Origin: Callaeas wilsoni
Lineage: Eukaryota; Chordata; Aves; Passeriformes; Callaeidae
Reading direction: 5' to 3'
Length of the DNA stretch: 64,000 nucleotides
Assembly: GCA_013398955.1 (NCBI GenBank)
Contig: VWPU01008489.1
Coordinates: 62,001-126,000, forward strand
Numbering within the stretch: position 1 is the stretch's first letter; every line of letters starts with the position of its first letter. The notes under the pieces are model-generated. The model was not told the DNA's origin and made no database searches. It saw nothing but the letters and a program-made list of their open reading frames with translations. A program made the translations under genes and the position numbers. Below, one piece after another: positions 50,966 through 63,957 of the stretch.

Positions 50966-53874
50966 AAAAAATTCCCTATTTCCTTTGACAAATCATAATA
51001 TAAGTAGAAAAATCATTTAAATTTTAGTGCTGTATGAAACAGGAAATACAGGAGATTTGCCATAGTTTTATTTTTTCTATTTTTTTGCAAACACTTCTGT
51101 CACAGAAAAGGTATAATATTCCCCCATAACCTATTATCAATTTAGCAAAGATACTGTGCTCCAGACTTCTCTGGAGTCTAAACAACATTTTAAAAGGAGT
51201 TTAAGTGTTTCAGGAGTACAAGAGTGATGAGAATATAAAAAACCACTTCTAAATCTGTGCAAAAACTCATTAGTGCTTATACAATGTATTTAATGTAGCA
51301 AAAAAATACTATGCACTAAAAAAAATACTGTGCACTGATGTCATCATTGTAAAGGGGAAAAATTTAATATTTCAGGATCAGATAACTTTAAAATCTTGTA
51401 AATCTAAATATGTGGCCATTTATGAATGAAAGAAAATGGTTTCAAGTAGGCTAGATTTTCAGGTAATCAATTTGCATCTCTCACAGAAAGCACCTTCTCA
51501 GGGTCCTCACAGTATCTTCTACTTTTGACCTTTAGCACCTTTGCATTACGAAGTTTATTTAAAGGTAGTCATGAAGAAGTAGAATGACCATTCAATGAAT
51601 ATTTTTATTACCTTGTCCTTACCAGAAATTCTTTAAAATTTATTTTCTCAGCTTTCGTACAATTTTCCTCTCCACCACTTCTTAATTTCCACTTTCAGAA
51701 GGCTCCATCACTTGAATATTTTCCAAAAACTTTCTGTTCATATTTTTGAATGGCCTGGGAAAGACAGTGCTTTGAAGACTTCGTAGTGGTTTTATTATTT
51801 TGTTAATTTAATTTCAAATATGGCCTCTGATTCATGGTTGTAGGTTTAGGTTGTAGGTTGTAGGTTTTCGTTTACCTGTCAACAAAACTTAGTTAATTTG
51901 TTGTGAGGTGACTGTCCTCCACTACTAGCTCTTGAGAATATTTCTGAGGAGTGCATTGGTAGTTTTGCAGTCTTAATTATTCTACTTACATAGCTCATCT
52001 TCGTCATTAAGTACTGTGTAAATATTTAATTATAATTTTATGCCATGTACAGAAAATAATTTAAAAATGATTGTCTCAAAATAATATTTAGAGAAGAAAA
52101 AAATCTGAAATAACCTGCTATATGTCTTGTCTATTTCAGCCTGACACTGGATTCACATTGTAGAAGCAAGGTTCTAGTTTTCCACAGACTTGTCTTGCTA
52201 CAGATACAACACAAATTAGAACAATAAACTGTTTGTGCTTTATGATAAGATAAAGACTTTTTCCTGAGGTTTTGTTTTGGGGTAAAAATATTTTTCAGTA
52301 CTGATAACTCAGGGTGAGCCATTTTGTTATTTTCCTTCATCTGAACCCAGCTGTAGCAAACTATTTAGATTTGAGAACCTAGTTAACTCTCAGCTTCCTC
52401 AAAATAAGCAACTTGTGCTCACACTTGTATCAGTTTCACCAGCCAAATGTAGGAAACTAGGAATTTTCCTGCTTTTAGCCTAGGAGCCACCTTTTTACAG
52501 GCCAATCAACATTTGACATGGAGAATAGAGAGAAAGTTGGTAAGATGATTTTCAGACCTATTAATCCTGTGTGCATGATGTGATCTATACTGGTGCTGTG
52601 CTCAGCACAGAAGATCAAGAGCACAATGTTAATGTGCTATTTTCCTTCTGCATAAAATACATCTCTTCTACTCTAATGTCCATTAACCTAGACTGTAAAG
52701 AGCAAACATTTTTCTGTATAGTGGAAGTGCTTCTCTGGGAGGGCATGCTTTCTAAAATGATTTGGGTGCTGTTATCGAATACCAATGCGCAAAGTCTGGA
52801 AACTCTAACTTTGTGATGGTTAGAAGTAATTTCCATAAAGAAGTACTGCTGTAGATGCTTAACTTTCAAAACAAAAACAAAACCAAAACCTCAGGGAAAG
52901 TTTTGTGGTTTTTTTAAAACTGAAGAATCTAAATGTCTATAATCCACATTTTTCTCTTTTTTTGTCATTCAGCTGTAATATTGTATGAGCTTAAATTTGT
53001 TTTTGTAGTATGACATATTAAAAAAAATTTCTAACTTGTTACTTTCTATGCAGACTGAGAAGCTGCTCAAACAGGATTTGCTCTGATTTCTCTCCAATTA
53101 AAATAGAATGCAAATAGCTGAAAGTTTTTAAACAATGTAAACAACAACAGTAAGGGTACTATTAAAAAATATCTGGCTCTAATTTCAGCTTTTAAAATTC
53201 TGTTTTTAATTTTTCCCTTCATGCCACTGGCAAAAATGAAAGTTTTTGTCTTTATAGGGACAAATGAACAAGAATGTAATGAAAATATGAAAAGGTATCT
53301 CCTCACATATTTTGGCTTTTATTTTTAGCTTAATTTCCTACTTCAAGACAACTGCTGCCTAATAATTCTCCATCTCAGTCCTTGCTTTACTTATTTCATG
53401 TAATTACTTTAAGATCTAACAAAGAATGAAGCTTTTTAATGCTGCATAACAGTGAAAATATCCTCACGATGCTCTCCAGATCTCCCTTGGACAAAGAGGC
53501 AAACCCATTCTGCCCCTGCTGACAGCACCCAGGACAGTGAAATCTGTGTCCCGTCTTTAGGAAGGCGGTGACACATAATGAAGTCAACTATGATTATTTG
53601 CCATCTTTTTAGTTCCCACCACCATACTCATTATTGTCTGAAAAAGTTGATCAAAAATTTCACTTTATAAACCTTCAGTTTCTCAACTGAGCTAGGTAAG
53701 AAAGAGATTTTGTGGAGTAGTAGAAGGTGAGCACGCATGACTTACCATAAATAAGTTTGTTCTTTCCATTCTCAAGTTTATGTGCTCAAGGGGTTGTCCT
53801 GGTGTTTAGAACTTACTGTAGAGCGGAAAGATTCTTCCTGAATTTTAAGCTTTCACATGCCTTTATTCTTCTGT
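50966..53874. other. Non-coding stretch, nothing recognised
   Basis: AT-rich. A short array of GGTTGTA-type units (GGTTGTAG, GTTTAGG, GGTTGTAGGTTGTAG) lies at 51,837-51,867. No credible open frame. Confidence 0.5.
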
Positions 53875-53978
53875 AAAAAAAACCAAACCAAACCAACTAA
53901 AAAAAAACCACCTCAAAAAAAAAAACCCCAATAAACCAAAAACAAAACCAAAAAACCCACAAACAAACAAACAAAACC
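53875..53978 (+). repeat. A/C-rich low-complexity tract
   Basis: About 100 bases of A-runs broken by CC and C (AACCAAACCAAACC, A9, A11, ACAAACAAACAAAC), almost without G or T. Tracts of this style are common in bird genomes. There is no clear repeat body beside it. Confidence 0.9.
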
Positions 53979-56848
53979 TTAATTCCCCAGTCCTAAATGA
54001 TTGAAGTTTTGTTAGAAGTACTACTAACTCTCTGCAGTCTCAAACCTGCAAAAATCAGCTGTTCAGGTCAGTTTTGAGGAAGAAGGAAAGCTAAGATTGC
54101 TAGAAGGACAAAACAATCAATAGCAAGCAGTTTTACTCTGACCTTCTATAGAGATCTGCAAAAATATTACAAATTATGCGACAGCAATAGATTCTTTTAC
54201 TTTGAAAGTCTCACAGTAATTTCTGTAACTAAAGGAACAAGGAGCTTCAAAAATTTTAAAATTTATTTTTCAATTAGAAATTTATACCATAGAGAAATGC
54301 AGAAATAGCATAGTTTATCTGTTAACCAACAACAATACTGTTATTAAGAAATTTTTATTGTGGTACTTTTATATTTTCTTCTGTCTAGAGAAATAGTACT
54401 AGTGGTGATTTAAAATTTGTGTAGCAGCAAAGCATAAACTCCCCTATCATGGCTGAAAATACTGCTTTCAGCATCAACCTGTGTGCCTGAGTTTTTCTGG
54501 GAAAAGATATTAATATTTATTGCGGGACCAATTTGTTAAATATAATAGGTAAAAATTTTCTCTTCGTGTTTTTTGGAGATCTGATTGGTAGGAGAGAGAC
54601 CCAGGTTCTGCAAAAGAGGGAATTCATATGTTAACTGCTAAATATTTCAAGGCTGTTTCTTTTCAGTCACCTGCTGTCTACCAACATAGCAAAAGGGGAG
54701 ATAAAACAGCTTGTGGAAAAAGTATTTTCAGCCCTTCTATAGTACATTTAAGTTGTGTGTGTTGTGTACCACAAAGGAAATCTTCAGAATTCAAATATAT
54801 ATGGATATGGTTGATACCATTATTTTTCATTTATAGTTTTTAAAATGTTACTCTGGTTACTGACATTTTGAGCAATTATATACAGTTATTTTTAAGTCTT
54901 TTTCCATAAGAATCAATGAAAAGGAAGATGTTTTCAAGTTCAGTAAGACAAGAGTAATAAAAGTTAAAAAATAAAGTGTCATTTCTGGTATTTTGTACTG
55001 TCTCTTTTAGATGCACATGGTATAGTTGAACATTTCACTATTATGCTGACAATATTCAAAGAAAGTTTAGACATTTTTTCTATATATAAATTTGGATAGA
55101 TAGTATTCCATTTTAGGCAATCTGTGGCAAAAGAATAGGAAATGAATTCTTAAAAACTTTCAAAAAAGTTAGTTTCACATCATGCAGACTGATGAGCTCA
55201 CCAGTCAGTTCAGTAATGCATGCCACTTGAGTGGCACAGGATAGTAAATAAAAGCATTCAGTGTTTGAAGAGCTTTTAACTGATGATTGATAAGGTTAAA
55301 ATCAAGGTTTCTTTTAGTGGTCATTCCAATGTGATTCCTGTCTTTCAGTCTTCCAGGTTATCTTGTCTTGAAAATAAGTTCCTTGCAGGGGAGCTGCAAA
55401 CTTTTCATTTTGCTCCACAAGACATCTAGGATGTGGGTCAAACTACTAATGCCATGTTACATCCTTCTTTCCATGTTCTGGACTGTAATCCCACTCATTG
55501 GCCATGTGCACCAATTTTGTAAATTCAGTATTATGTTTAAATCCCAGCGAGATTGCTCAAGTTATTCAAACATAAATCTTTCTAAGACTGGGGCCTAGGC
55601 CTGTGTAGTCCCAGGGCAGAAAAATTTTTAGCTTTTCTTCTAAAGGGCCAGGCTGACTGTCAGACATAACAAATAAATAATACAGTGGAAATATCATTAT
55701 CTGAATTGCAAGCCTATTTTTACAAAAGTATCATGTTCCCTAGTGGTTGAAACATTATTCCAGGCTAGACCAATCTTGAGCTCGTGTTTCAACATTACAT
55801 ATCATAGCATAGCCAAATATAATGTAATTCACCCAGGAATCAGGAATCCATGAATTCCTATTTACCATTAAAACCAGCATAGCTTTTCTTTTTTGAGTAA
55901 AGAATTAAGATTATATCATTTCCTTCCCATGAACGTAGTGAATATAGCATTAAAACAGAAAAGCTCTACTTAATGTCAATTACTGCTCTTCATTTTTATA
56001 AGGGCTGTGATATGCTCTGACCTAATTTTGCATTGAAAATTCCTACTGCACTGTATTCAGTTGCTCATAGTACCTGAAGTTAATTGCCATGCATGTTCTT
56101 ATGCCTACGTGCACAGGTTGCTTCTACAGTGACACTTGAGATCAGCCGAGCAGTGACACTTTCCAAGGAAGTGAGAACTGAAAAACCCTGTAGATTTCAG
56201 AGGATCTTTTAAGTCTTTCTCTTCCTGGACAGTAAGAAATTCTGTCAGGGGATTGAAAGAGTATCATGTGTTGTTGAAGAAGACTATTCCTCTCCTGTAA
56301 GACAGAATCTGCTACACCACTGTCACCAATAGGTTTTTGTTGAACTTATTCTGAGAAAACTGAAATAGTGGAGACTGCTCCAACCCTGTGGAATATGCTT
56401 CACAGACTTCATCACTAGAGAGTCTTCTTTCATATCTAACCAAACTCTTTTCTTTGTTTTTAAATGTTAGTAATTATATCCTATTTTCACACTTTATTTT
56501 TTTGTTCTCTTTTCCAGTCATGCCAAACCTTTGAAATTTTTTACCCAAGAACAAGGCTTCAGCAGCTAAAAATAAAGCAGTTAAATGCTAGGTGATTCAA
56601 CTCTCTGGAATCTTAAAACTGCATATCAAAAATATTTTATCTCTCATCCTTTGATATACTTTGTTGGACAGAACTTAAGGTTATGAGGGTTCAACCTGCT
56701 CAATTTCCTCATCACAATAACCACTGATAATCCTTTTTTGTACTTAATTTCCAAACATCTTATTTCCTAATCAAAATATTACCTCAAGTTATTCCTATAC
56801 AAAATGATTCTGCATTACATTAACGTTTTTGTTCTACTTTGTCTACAG
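53979..56848. other. Non-coding stretch, nothing recognised
   Basis: AT-rich, with short open frames only (71-76 codons). Confidence 0.5.
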
Positions 56849-57029
56849 GTACCAGCTGTACATTCCTCTCAAGTACCCTGTTGGTGTTCCTGCTCCCCAG
56901 CTACCTGACAATGAACTCTTTCTTACCAGTCATTTAGTCAAAGAGAAAGGGAACATGGAAAGGAAATGGGTTTTGTGCTGTGACTCTGGAACCACAACAC
57001 AAACCCAAGTCTTCAGTGATGTGATGTAA
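56849..57029 (+). other. Possible exon-like segment after a good acceptor
   Basis: A pyrimidine tract and CTACAG (AG at 56,847-56,848) precede a segment of higher GC. One frame is open for 60 codons and ends at 57,029; it reads YQLYIPLKYPVGVPAP near its start. There is no donor GT with good context before the stop, so it could only be a terminal exon. The peptide resembles nothing I know, and the other two phases stop sooner. It could be an exon of a non-coding transcript, an unrecognised old repeat, or chance. Confidence 0.15.
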
Positions 57030-57854
57030 AAACCAGAACTAAAAAAACCCCTCCAACATTATTAATTTTGTCAACCCATTCTGCTTTCTGGGAAGTGTTA
57101 CCCAGAGAAGCCCCACGTGTTGTTTCTTTTCCTGTCCTGAGAGCAATTCTGCAGGTACACCCACAGATCACCCTTCTCTGCTCTCCATCACAAGAACTGA
57201 GAGCTGGCAGCCCAGCATCTCTTTGTCACACTCAATTTTTCATCTGAAAGTCACCATCCCTGTCCAGTTGAGGTGGAGGCCTGAGCTGTCATGAAAGAAA
57301 GGACTAGTTCGACATTTGGATGTTTCTCAGGTACATACTGTGAATCACTCCCTCTTTCACGACTGGTCTGCTCCTGCTTATATTTCTGTCCTGGTTACAT
57401 TTCTGATGCAACTGTTCCTGTCAGTCCTTACCCATTTCCTTCCATCACAGGCTTTTCTCTCTTCACCGTCCATGATGTTTATTCTAGACAGGGACTACTG
57501 TTTAACTGCTCCTTCTGAGACCCGGTTGCTGTTGATTTTTACTGTGCTTCCTCATGGTTCAAACAATGAAATTGATGGTCAGATGTAAATGGTAGCACAG
57601 AATGCGTTTTATTCACCACTTGGACGCAAGCAACTGCTCAGTGAGCAGAACGTGGGTGAACTGAGTCCACCAGACCTTTCTGCTTTCAGGTATGTCCTGC
57701 TTCTTTCTTGCAGAAGTTACCTCCCATTCCTTGTGAACTGGTGAAATTCATGAATTCTGCTTTTAAATATGCTTGTTAATGGAAACATGATTATTTTCAA
57801 AACAGTAAAACAAATACAAAATTCAGCTCTGTGAAACATGCAACAAAATACAAA
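57030..57854. other. Non-coding stretch before the ERVK LTR
   Basis: Moderately GC-richer than average (57,050-57,550). Overlapping open frames of 75 and 90 codons have no family resemblance. No gag, protease or polymerase similarity is seen, so this is not the proviral body of the adjoining LTR. Confidence 0.45.
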
Positions 57855-57860
57855 GAAGGG

Positions 57861-58410
57861 TGTTGTGGTGAATGAACCAACCAGGGGGCCACAGAGCCCA
57901 GAAACAGAGGCTTGGTGGGCTGGTACCAAAGAGTAAAAACCCTATTCTGTGAACATGGCTTCTGCCTTTGAATTCCTAGGATTCCTGAGGGGCGGTTCAG
58001 TCTAGAGTTGACAGACACCCCTCCCCTAAGGAAAGACATCCTGACCTGTCCCGCCTTTCTCCTCTTCCTATAGGTAGGGACCTATGCCATCCCGCCCCCT
58101 TCCCTGTATCCCTTTAAAAAGCCGCTCAGTCTCTTGTCTTGTCCTCTTTGCTTCTGGTCCCCTTCGAGGGAGCTTCTACAATAAATCCTTGGAACATCGG
58201 TTGAAGGGCCTCCTCTGCTCATTTGTTTCTGGCCACGCCTGGGCTATCCCCACGCCCCAGGCACGCCAGGCTCCGTGCCCTCCACCGCACGGGCTGGGAG
58301 GCTGGCAAGCGAGGCACCGAGGTGCCCCGGGGTGTTCTCCTTTTGTGTTGGACATCCCAGACCAAGCTGCGGCCCCCCCAGCCCGGCCAGCGTGCCGGCG
58401 TATTAATATA
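57861..58410 (+). mobile_element. ERVK-type solo LTR
   Basis: A 550-base GC- and CpG-rich block in AT-rich DNA, flanked by exact 6-bp direct repeats GAAGGG (57,855-57,860 and 58,411-58,416). Six bases is the target duplication size of ERVK and other beta- or alpha-retrovirus-like elements. The left end is TGTTGTGGTGAATGAACC. Plus-strand order fits an LTR: U3, a TATA-like TTTAAAAA (58,113-58,120), a polyadenylation signal AATAAA (58,180-58,185), then a CpG-rich U5. No primer-binding site, polypurine tract, internal genes or second LTR flank it, so it is a solo LTR. The right end reads ATTAATATA rather than ...CA. Open frames inside (140 codons plus, 82 and 70 codons minus) are incidental. The exact direct repeat suggests the youngest insertion here. 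Confidence 0.85.
58180..58185 (+). promoter_or_regulatory. Polyadenylation signal AATAAA of the ERVK LTR
   Basis: Canonical hexamer about 60 bases after the TATA-like TTTAAAAA, as expected for a short R region. It is the best candidate for a working transcript-ending signal in the window, inferred from LTR architecture only. Confidence 0.6.
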
Positions 58411-58416
58411 GAAGGG

Positions 58417-61400
58417 GACAGCACAAAACATACTGAAGTCTTCAGAACAGTGACTTGCTTAGTTAATGGGCAGAGGAAGCATTACCTAAGACAGCTCTGC
58501 TATTAGGAGTTTGAAAGTCTCTGCACCCTTTGAACCAATTTGGAAGGAAAAGTTATACCAACTCTCGTTTCATGATAGTGTTTGCTGTGAATATGCAATC
58601 AAGTGCAAAAAAATCTAGTTTAAGGATCTAGTGAGACTTAGCAAGCAGAAGGTCTCTTAGCAACAAAACCCCATAACTAATATGAAGCAGCTGTGGTAAT
58701 TTTAGAAAATGGCTCAAACTGTTGAAAAGCCATTAGGAAGCTGATATATCGAGAATAAAAGGAACCACTCAACTTTAAAAAGATTTCCCAATATGGAGTG
58801 TTATGTTATTTTATAACCAAATCTTAGTCATCCGAAGTTTACACGCCACAAAATTCTATTTATGACCATGTGGCCGGACTTTCTACAAGTAGCTGGAATT
58901 CCGTCACATACCTGAAATTCCTCCTGAAAAAAAAATGGCCAATGGCTAAGCTCATATCCTTCAGTGGTAAAGGTGTGATCGCTATATTTTAGTGAGATCG
59001 ATGCCACTTACGGTTTGATTTATTATATGCCCTTGGAATGGGATCCTAAATAATTGGAATCAATTTCTTTAATCCTATAACTTTCAGTCTCTACTGGAAA
59101 TAATGAAAGCCACTTGCTTTTGGTAAGGCTTTGCGTATGGCTTATTGTCAGACATTAGCTAACAAGCTTATTAGCTTATTTGACTGCCACTCTAATTGGA
59201 AATATCCAGTAGCTTGACAAATGACATATTTCAAAAATGGTAACTGGAGCAAAAAATTAGAGGTGTCAGGAAAAACATTTTTTATTGGTTTACTCTTCAG
59301 GCTACTACTGATTGATGAAATAAAAATGATATTTTATTACTTATATTTATTATTATACTGCAGTCTCAAAGTAGCCTAAAACTTCAGAAAAACTGTTCTC
59401 AGTCAGTATGTCAGCTGGCTCCTACTAGATTCAAGTAGGCTTAAATACTATTTTGGATAAAGGCCAAAGGTTGTAAATGCAAAGAATATTAATTTGGCAA
59501 TCTTCATTAGACAGAAAAAGCTATACAAGCTGAGTTGGATGGGCTTGCAGATCGTCAACAGCCCTAGGTAAAAGTGGAGGAAGCTGCATAATTCATGTGT
59601 GTGTGCAATGTGAAAAACTGCTGTGTGCAACCTGGGCACATCGGGCTTAGGGTTTTTGAGTCAACCCTTGCCATCAGGTCTGACTGCACGACAGGAGACC
59701 AGTATTCAGTCTCACTCACTTGTGTTGGACAGTTCAGCTCACACCTGCTTACATCGAAAATAATCGTATTTGGAGATTTGATCACAGATAAACCAACTCA
59801 AAGGATTGTGGGCAACCTCTATCTGTGAAGCCTTATCTTCTTCCTAGCAGAGGGATGATTTTTGGAAAAGCTGCCTTGATGGACACCAGAGGTAAGCTAT
59901 ACACTAGATATGCTATGGTATTAAATGATAGTTATTAGGAAATCACATACCTAATCAACTTTATTACAGTTAAGTTTTGAGGGAAGTCATTGAATAAACA
60001 GCAACAAAATTTAATATGATCAGATGATAAAACGGTCATAAACAGAGTTTCCAGCTCTGATATCTACCAGGTAAGGAGCCCAAAGATTAGCATTACTTAT
60101 AAAAAAATGTAAAAGTAAACAGGTTTCACAAATACTTGAATTCTTGAAAACTCAGTAAGTTGTTTTTAGTATTCTCCAGTAAGCAACAGGGAAAGCTCTA
60201 TTTTTCAGTATCAAATTCATGTCTGCCTTTTTAGATTTTCTGTTTTATGCCCACTGATGTTAAATTGAGGATGGACTGTCGCAAAACAAGTGATAAAGCA
60301 CAGAAGAGACCATACAAAGATTTCAAAATCTCGTGGTTTAAGCCATTTCTCGTTGGACTGACTCATATGGTCTCTTTTATCTGTTATATGATAATAAGTT
60401 TAGTAAAGTTAAAAAAAAAATTAAGATTACGGGAAAAATAAACTAAATCTAGCAAAAGTTATGGGATTATAGGGAAACTGTGTGTTTAGTGGCTTTGATT
60501 CATAGTTGGAAGGAAATTGATAACACTGGCAAAGCTTCACTTTTGGGACTAAGCCAGTTTAGAAACCAAAAGAAGTCAAGTAAACTAAAAAGAAAATATT
60601 TTTCCAGGAGTGTCCATAAAACCCGAGCTACCAGGATTCACATACCTAATATGAGACATCTTCAACTCTATTTATTCATTAAGTTAATAACTTTAAAAAA
60701 AAAATGCAATAAACCACTTTATAATGTGCATCTTGTAAAATATGCAGTAAACAATTATCATGCCTAAATCACTCTTATAAAAAATTAATTTATTATACAG
60801 TGGAAAAATTTTGGATGAAATTTTCTGCAAATGTTAATGACATAATTACATAAATGGAATACAGGGTTCATCACCTGTGGTAATGTGATGACCGCAGGGA
60901 AGAGGTATAATTTATGTTCAGCTACTCTTTGTTTAAATGTTAATTCCAATTTCTAAATTTACTGGCAAGAAAAACTTGATGATTGTTCTTAAACTCAATC
61001 AAAACTCAATGTTTCTATTTGATGTAGCTGATAAGGCTTTGTTCAAAGTAAAATCAGTTGGCTTATTTTTAGTGATCTGCTATATCTGGCAGTGATTCAT
61101 ATAAAAATATGTTTGTTTACATTGTTACAAATACATATGGATTTGTTTACGTTGTTAGCAGTGTGCAAAACCTACTGCTCACTATCAAATGACAGTGCAG
61201 TCATCTTTACAACAAAGCCAGGTTGGCAAAAGTAATCTGTACTATCATTTAGAAGCTTCCTGAAATATTTACCTTCTCTTACCACTGTCTTTCCTAGGCT
61301 GTATCTCTTGCCACCTAATTTCCATTACTCTCATACAACTACTACTTTCTTTAAAATAATCTGGTTTTTCTGTATGTTTCTTTAAAATCTTCATTCTACC

Positions 61401-63957
61401 ATCCTTTGCTCTTTCTCCTTCAAGACCATACAGATGGAATTCCCAGCCTAAAAAGCAGTCTACCTTGGATTTTGCTTGTGTCTTGTGCTTGTGTCAGTTT
61501 TATTTTATATCGAGTTTAGTAATCCATCTTTTCTCTTACCAATATAAATAATTATCATGAAGCTACAAAAACTACTGCATGTGCTAAGGCCAAGTGTGTT
61601 AAGTATTCACATTTTTTGAAAAGTCAGGCTCTTTGGAACATATTCAGCAAAACACTTAAGAGTTCTCAAGAAGACAATCTGCAAGTGCCTTGAAGGCCAC
61701 TTCTGTGATTTACAATACTAAATCTTAGCAACCGTACTTAAACTGATATCCTTTCACAGGCAGGAAACCATCACAGGATGAAACTGTCATACTTGGCTGC
61801 TAATTAACTAACTTTTGGAGTAGAGTAATTTGAGAGTAATAATAGAATAAGAGGTCTCTTTCAGTACTCCTGAGTGATGTATTGACTTGAAATTGTGCCA
61901 CTGGCCTAACCGCATGCTTTGGAAATGTGTTCAGGACTGTCTTGTTGAGAACCAATACTGTGTTTACAACATACTAATGAATTATTTATTAATAGCAAAG
62001 CTACAAGAAGCTCAACTGAGAAACCAGAGTCCACATTCATCCATGAATTCAAACTTCATAGGAGTTTTACGTGATAATATCCCTACCATTTATCAGTGAT
62101 CTTATTATGAATATATATATTTATATATATAGGATATGATCCTTCTCTATGTAGTATTTCACATAACAGATATTCTGTCTTCAGATGTCTGATTTAAGAG
62201 TCCCGCCTCCCTTATACTCAGTGGACAAAGTTATCTTCTTTCCAAATTTAACTGTGGATCAATAAATTAGGGCTCTGCTTTGAATGACTATCTGGAAAAG
62301 TACTATGCCCATCTGTAAATAAAACGGAGGGTCATTAGCCATTTTTAGTTACTAGTATGAATATCAACCTCAGTCTTTACTCTGGTCTTGTTATTTGTTA
62401 TGTGTGTTATATAAGATACTCAGAAGATTTAAATGATATTTACTTTCCATTAATGGGCCTGCAAGACCATATTACAAGAAGCCTGTAGGGACAGGGAGGT
62501 TGGATGTTTTTTCCTAACACCAGCAAGGGAATACCTGGATGAAGGATGGACAGAACCTCCTTAATGCCATCTTAATATTTAAACTGATTTCTCAATTTTG
62601 ACTGCTCAGAGTGAGACTTTCAAGATGGCTTTTCTTTAACTAAAATTGCAAAATACATCATGACTGAGAGTACTTTAAAGAATTTATCCAGCTGACTTTT
62701 AACTCTGTTTTAATATGCTACTGATATGTCTTAATTTGTGAATGAAGAAAATTATGAGATCTATAAATCAAATGGGAGAGAGGATAAGCAGTCCAAACTG
62801 ACAATTTGATTAATATGAATTAGTACAAGTCTAGTTTAGTACTTCATTAGTTCATGTCAGCAATGATAAAAAACATTATTGATGACACTGGAACACTGAA
62901 CTGTTAAAGTTCTAACTCAAGTATTGTGCATGATACAAAATAGCCTTGTTGACCCTCAAACCCTAGCTGTAGTGGATGTCTAGTTGGAATGGAGGTCTAT
63001 AAGTCGAGTAATGTTTTCAGAAATCTTCATGATATTATGATTCTTAGTTTTTCATGAAAAAAATAACCAGTTTTGTTAAGCTAGTACCAGGTAGATGTGT
63101 TATAATCCTGCCTCTGGGTTTTAGAAGGAGAATGAACTGCCTCAGTGACTGCTGGGGGAATTACTCAAAGGACAGACAGAAAAAGTTCAGCATGTGAAGG
63201 TCTTGGTCTCAAGTTCATAGTTCTTATCGAGAGAAAATTCTTATCACCAGATCCTGATAGAATCACATTTAGGGAGAAACATAAAGAGCAATCAATCAAA
63301 TAATTTCATTTTAGATTATGAAGTGGTCTATGTGTCAAGTCTAATACTCTAAAATGGATCTGTTGGCACAATAGCAACAATTACAGAATAGTGTGTAGGA
63401 GGTAAGAAGCTTCTTTATTGCTTTCACATAATAAAATACATGGGGCGACAGTTTGAGGATCCAAGATCATTTATAAAGAAATTCAACTCTATGCTGCTAG
63501 TCCAGTAGGATGATAAGAGTGTAGAAGACAATGGCAATCTTTGTACATGAGAGAAATACGTGTGAGGTTACTGTGGCAGGAGTTGGATTTCCATGCTGAC
63601 AGTGTCAGTATCCATCTTTTCACCATGATTGTGCCGGAGAGATTTGAACGTTGGAGAGAGTTTCAAATGTAGTCATCGGTCAAAAAGACAGCTCAAGGAT
63701 TAAATGAGATGAAAAAGAAATGTGCTTCATAAAAATTGCATTGGAAAGAAGCCACGTTCTTTGGGGGAAGAGAGCTCGCCATATCGTGGAATTGTTATAA
63801 TTTCTTAATTTCCATCTATTAGAGCCCTTGTGAGGACATCTTGTCAATATCTGCACAGTCCCACCACTGCCACTGGTGGTCACTGATAAGAATAACCAAA
63901 GCGAGACTTCATTTCCCGAGGAGATATAATAATGATGATTTCTCCTTTCTTTCCCAG
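58417..63957. other. Long non-coding stretch, nothing recognised
   Basis: AT-rich. It contains an (AT)n-type run at 62,109-62,131, a pyrimidine-biased part near 61,260-61,440, and short open frames up to 95 codons without support. The last 400 bases before the candidate exon show no repeat and could include conserved intronic sequence, which only a comparison would show. Confidence 0.5.

Noticed and set aside
53875..53978. CRISPR-like or tandem array
   Set aside because: Irregular A/C low-complexity sequence with no fixed repeat-spacer structure; the genome is a vertebrate.
57030..57854. Internal proviral region belonging to the ERVK LTR
   Set aside because: It lies outside the exact 6-bp target duplication and shows no retroviral gene similarity.
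58084..58506. 140-codon open frame
   Set aside because: It lies mostly within the ERVK solo LTR. LTR sequence of this GC content is often open by chance, and no viral protein feature is visible.
62109..62131. Origin-like AT palindrome
   Set aside because: A simple (AT)n-type run, common in AT-rich DNA; nothing else supports a special role.
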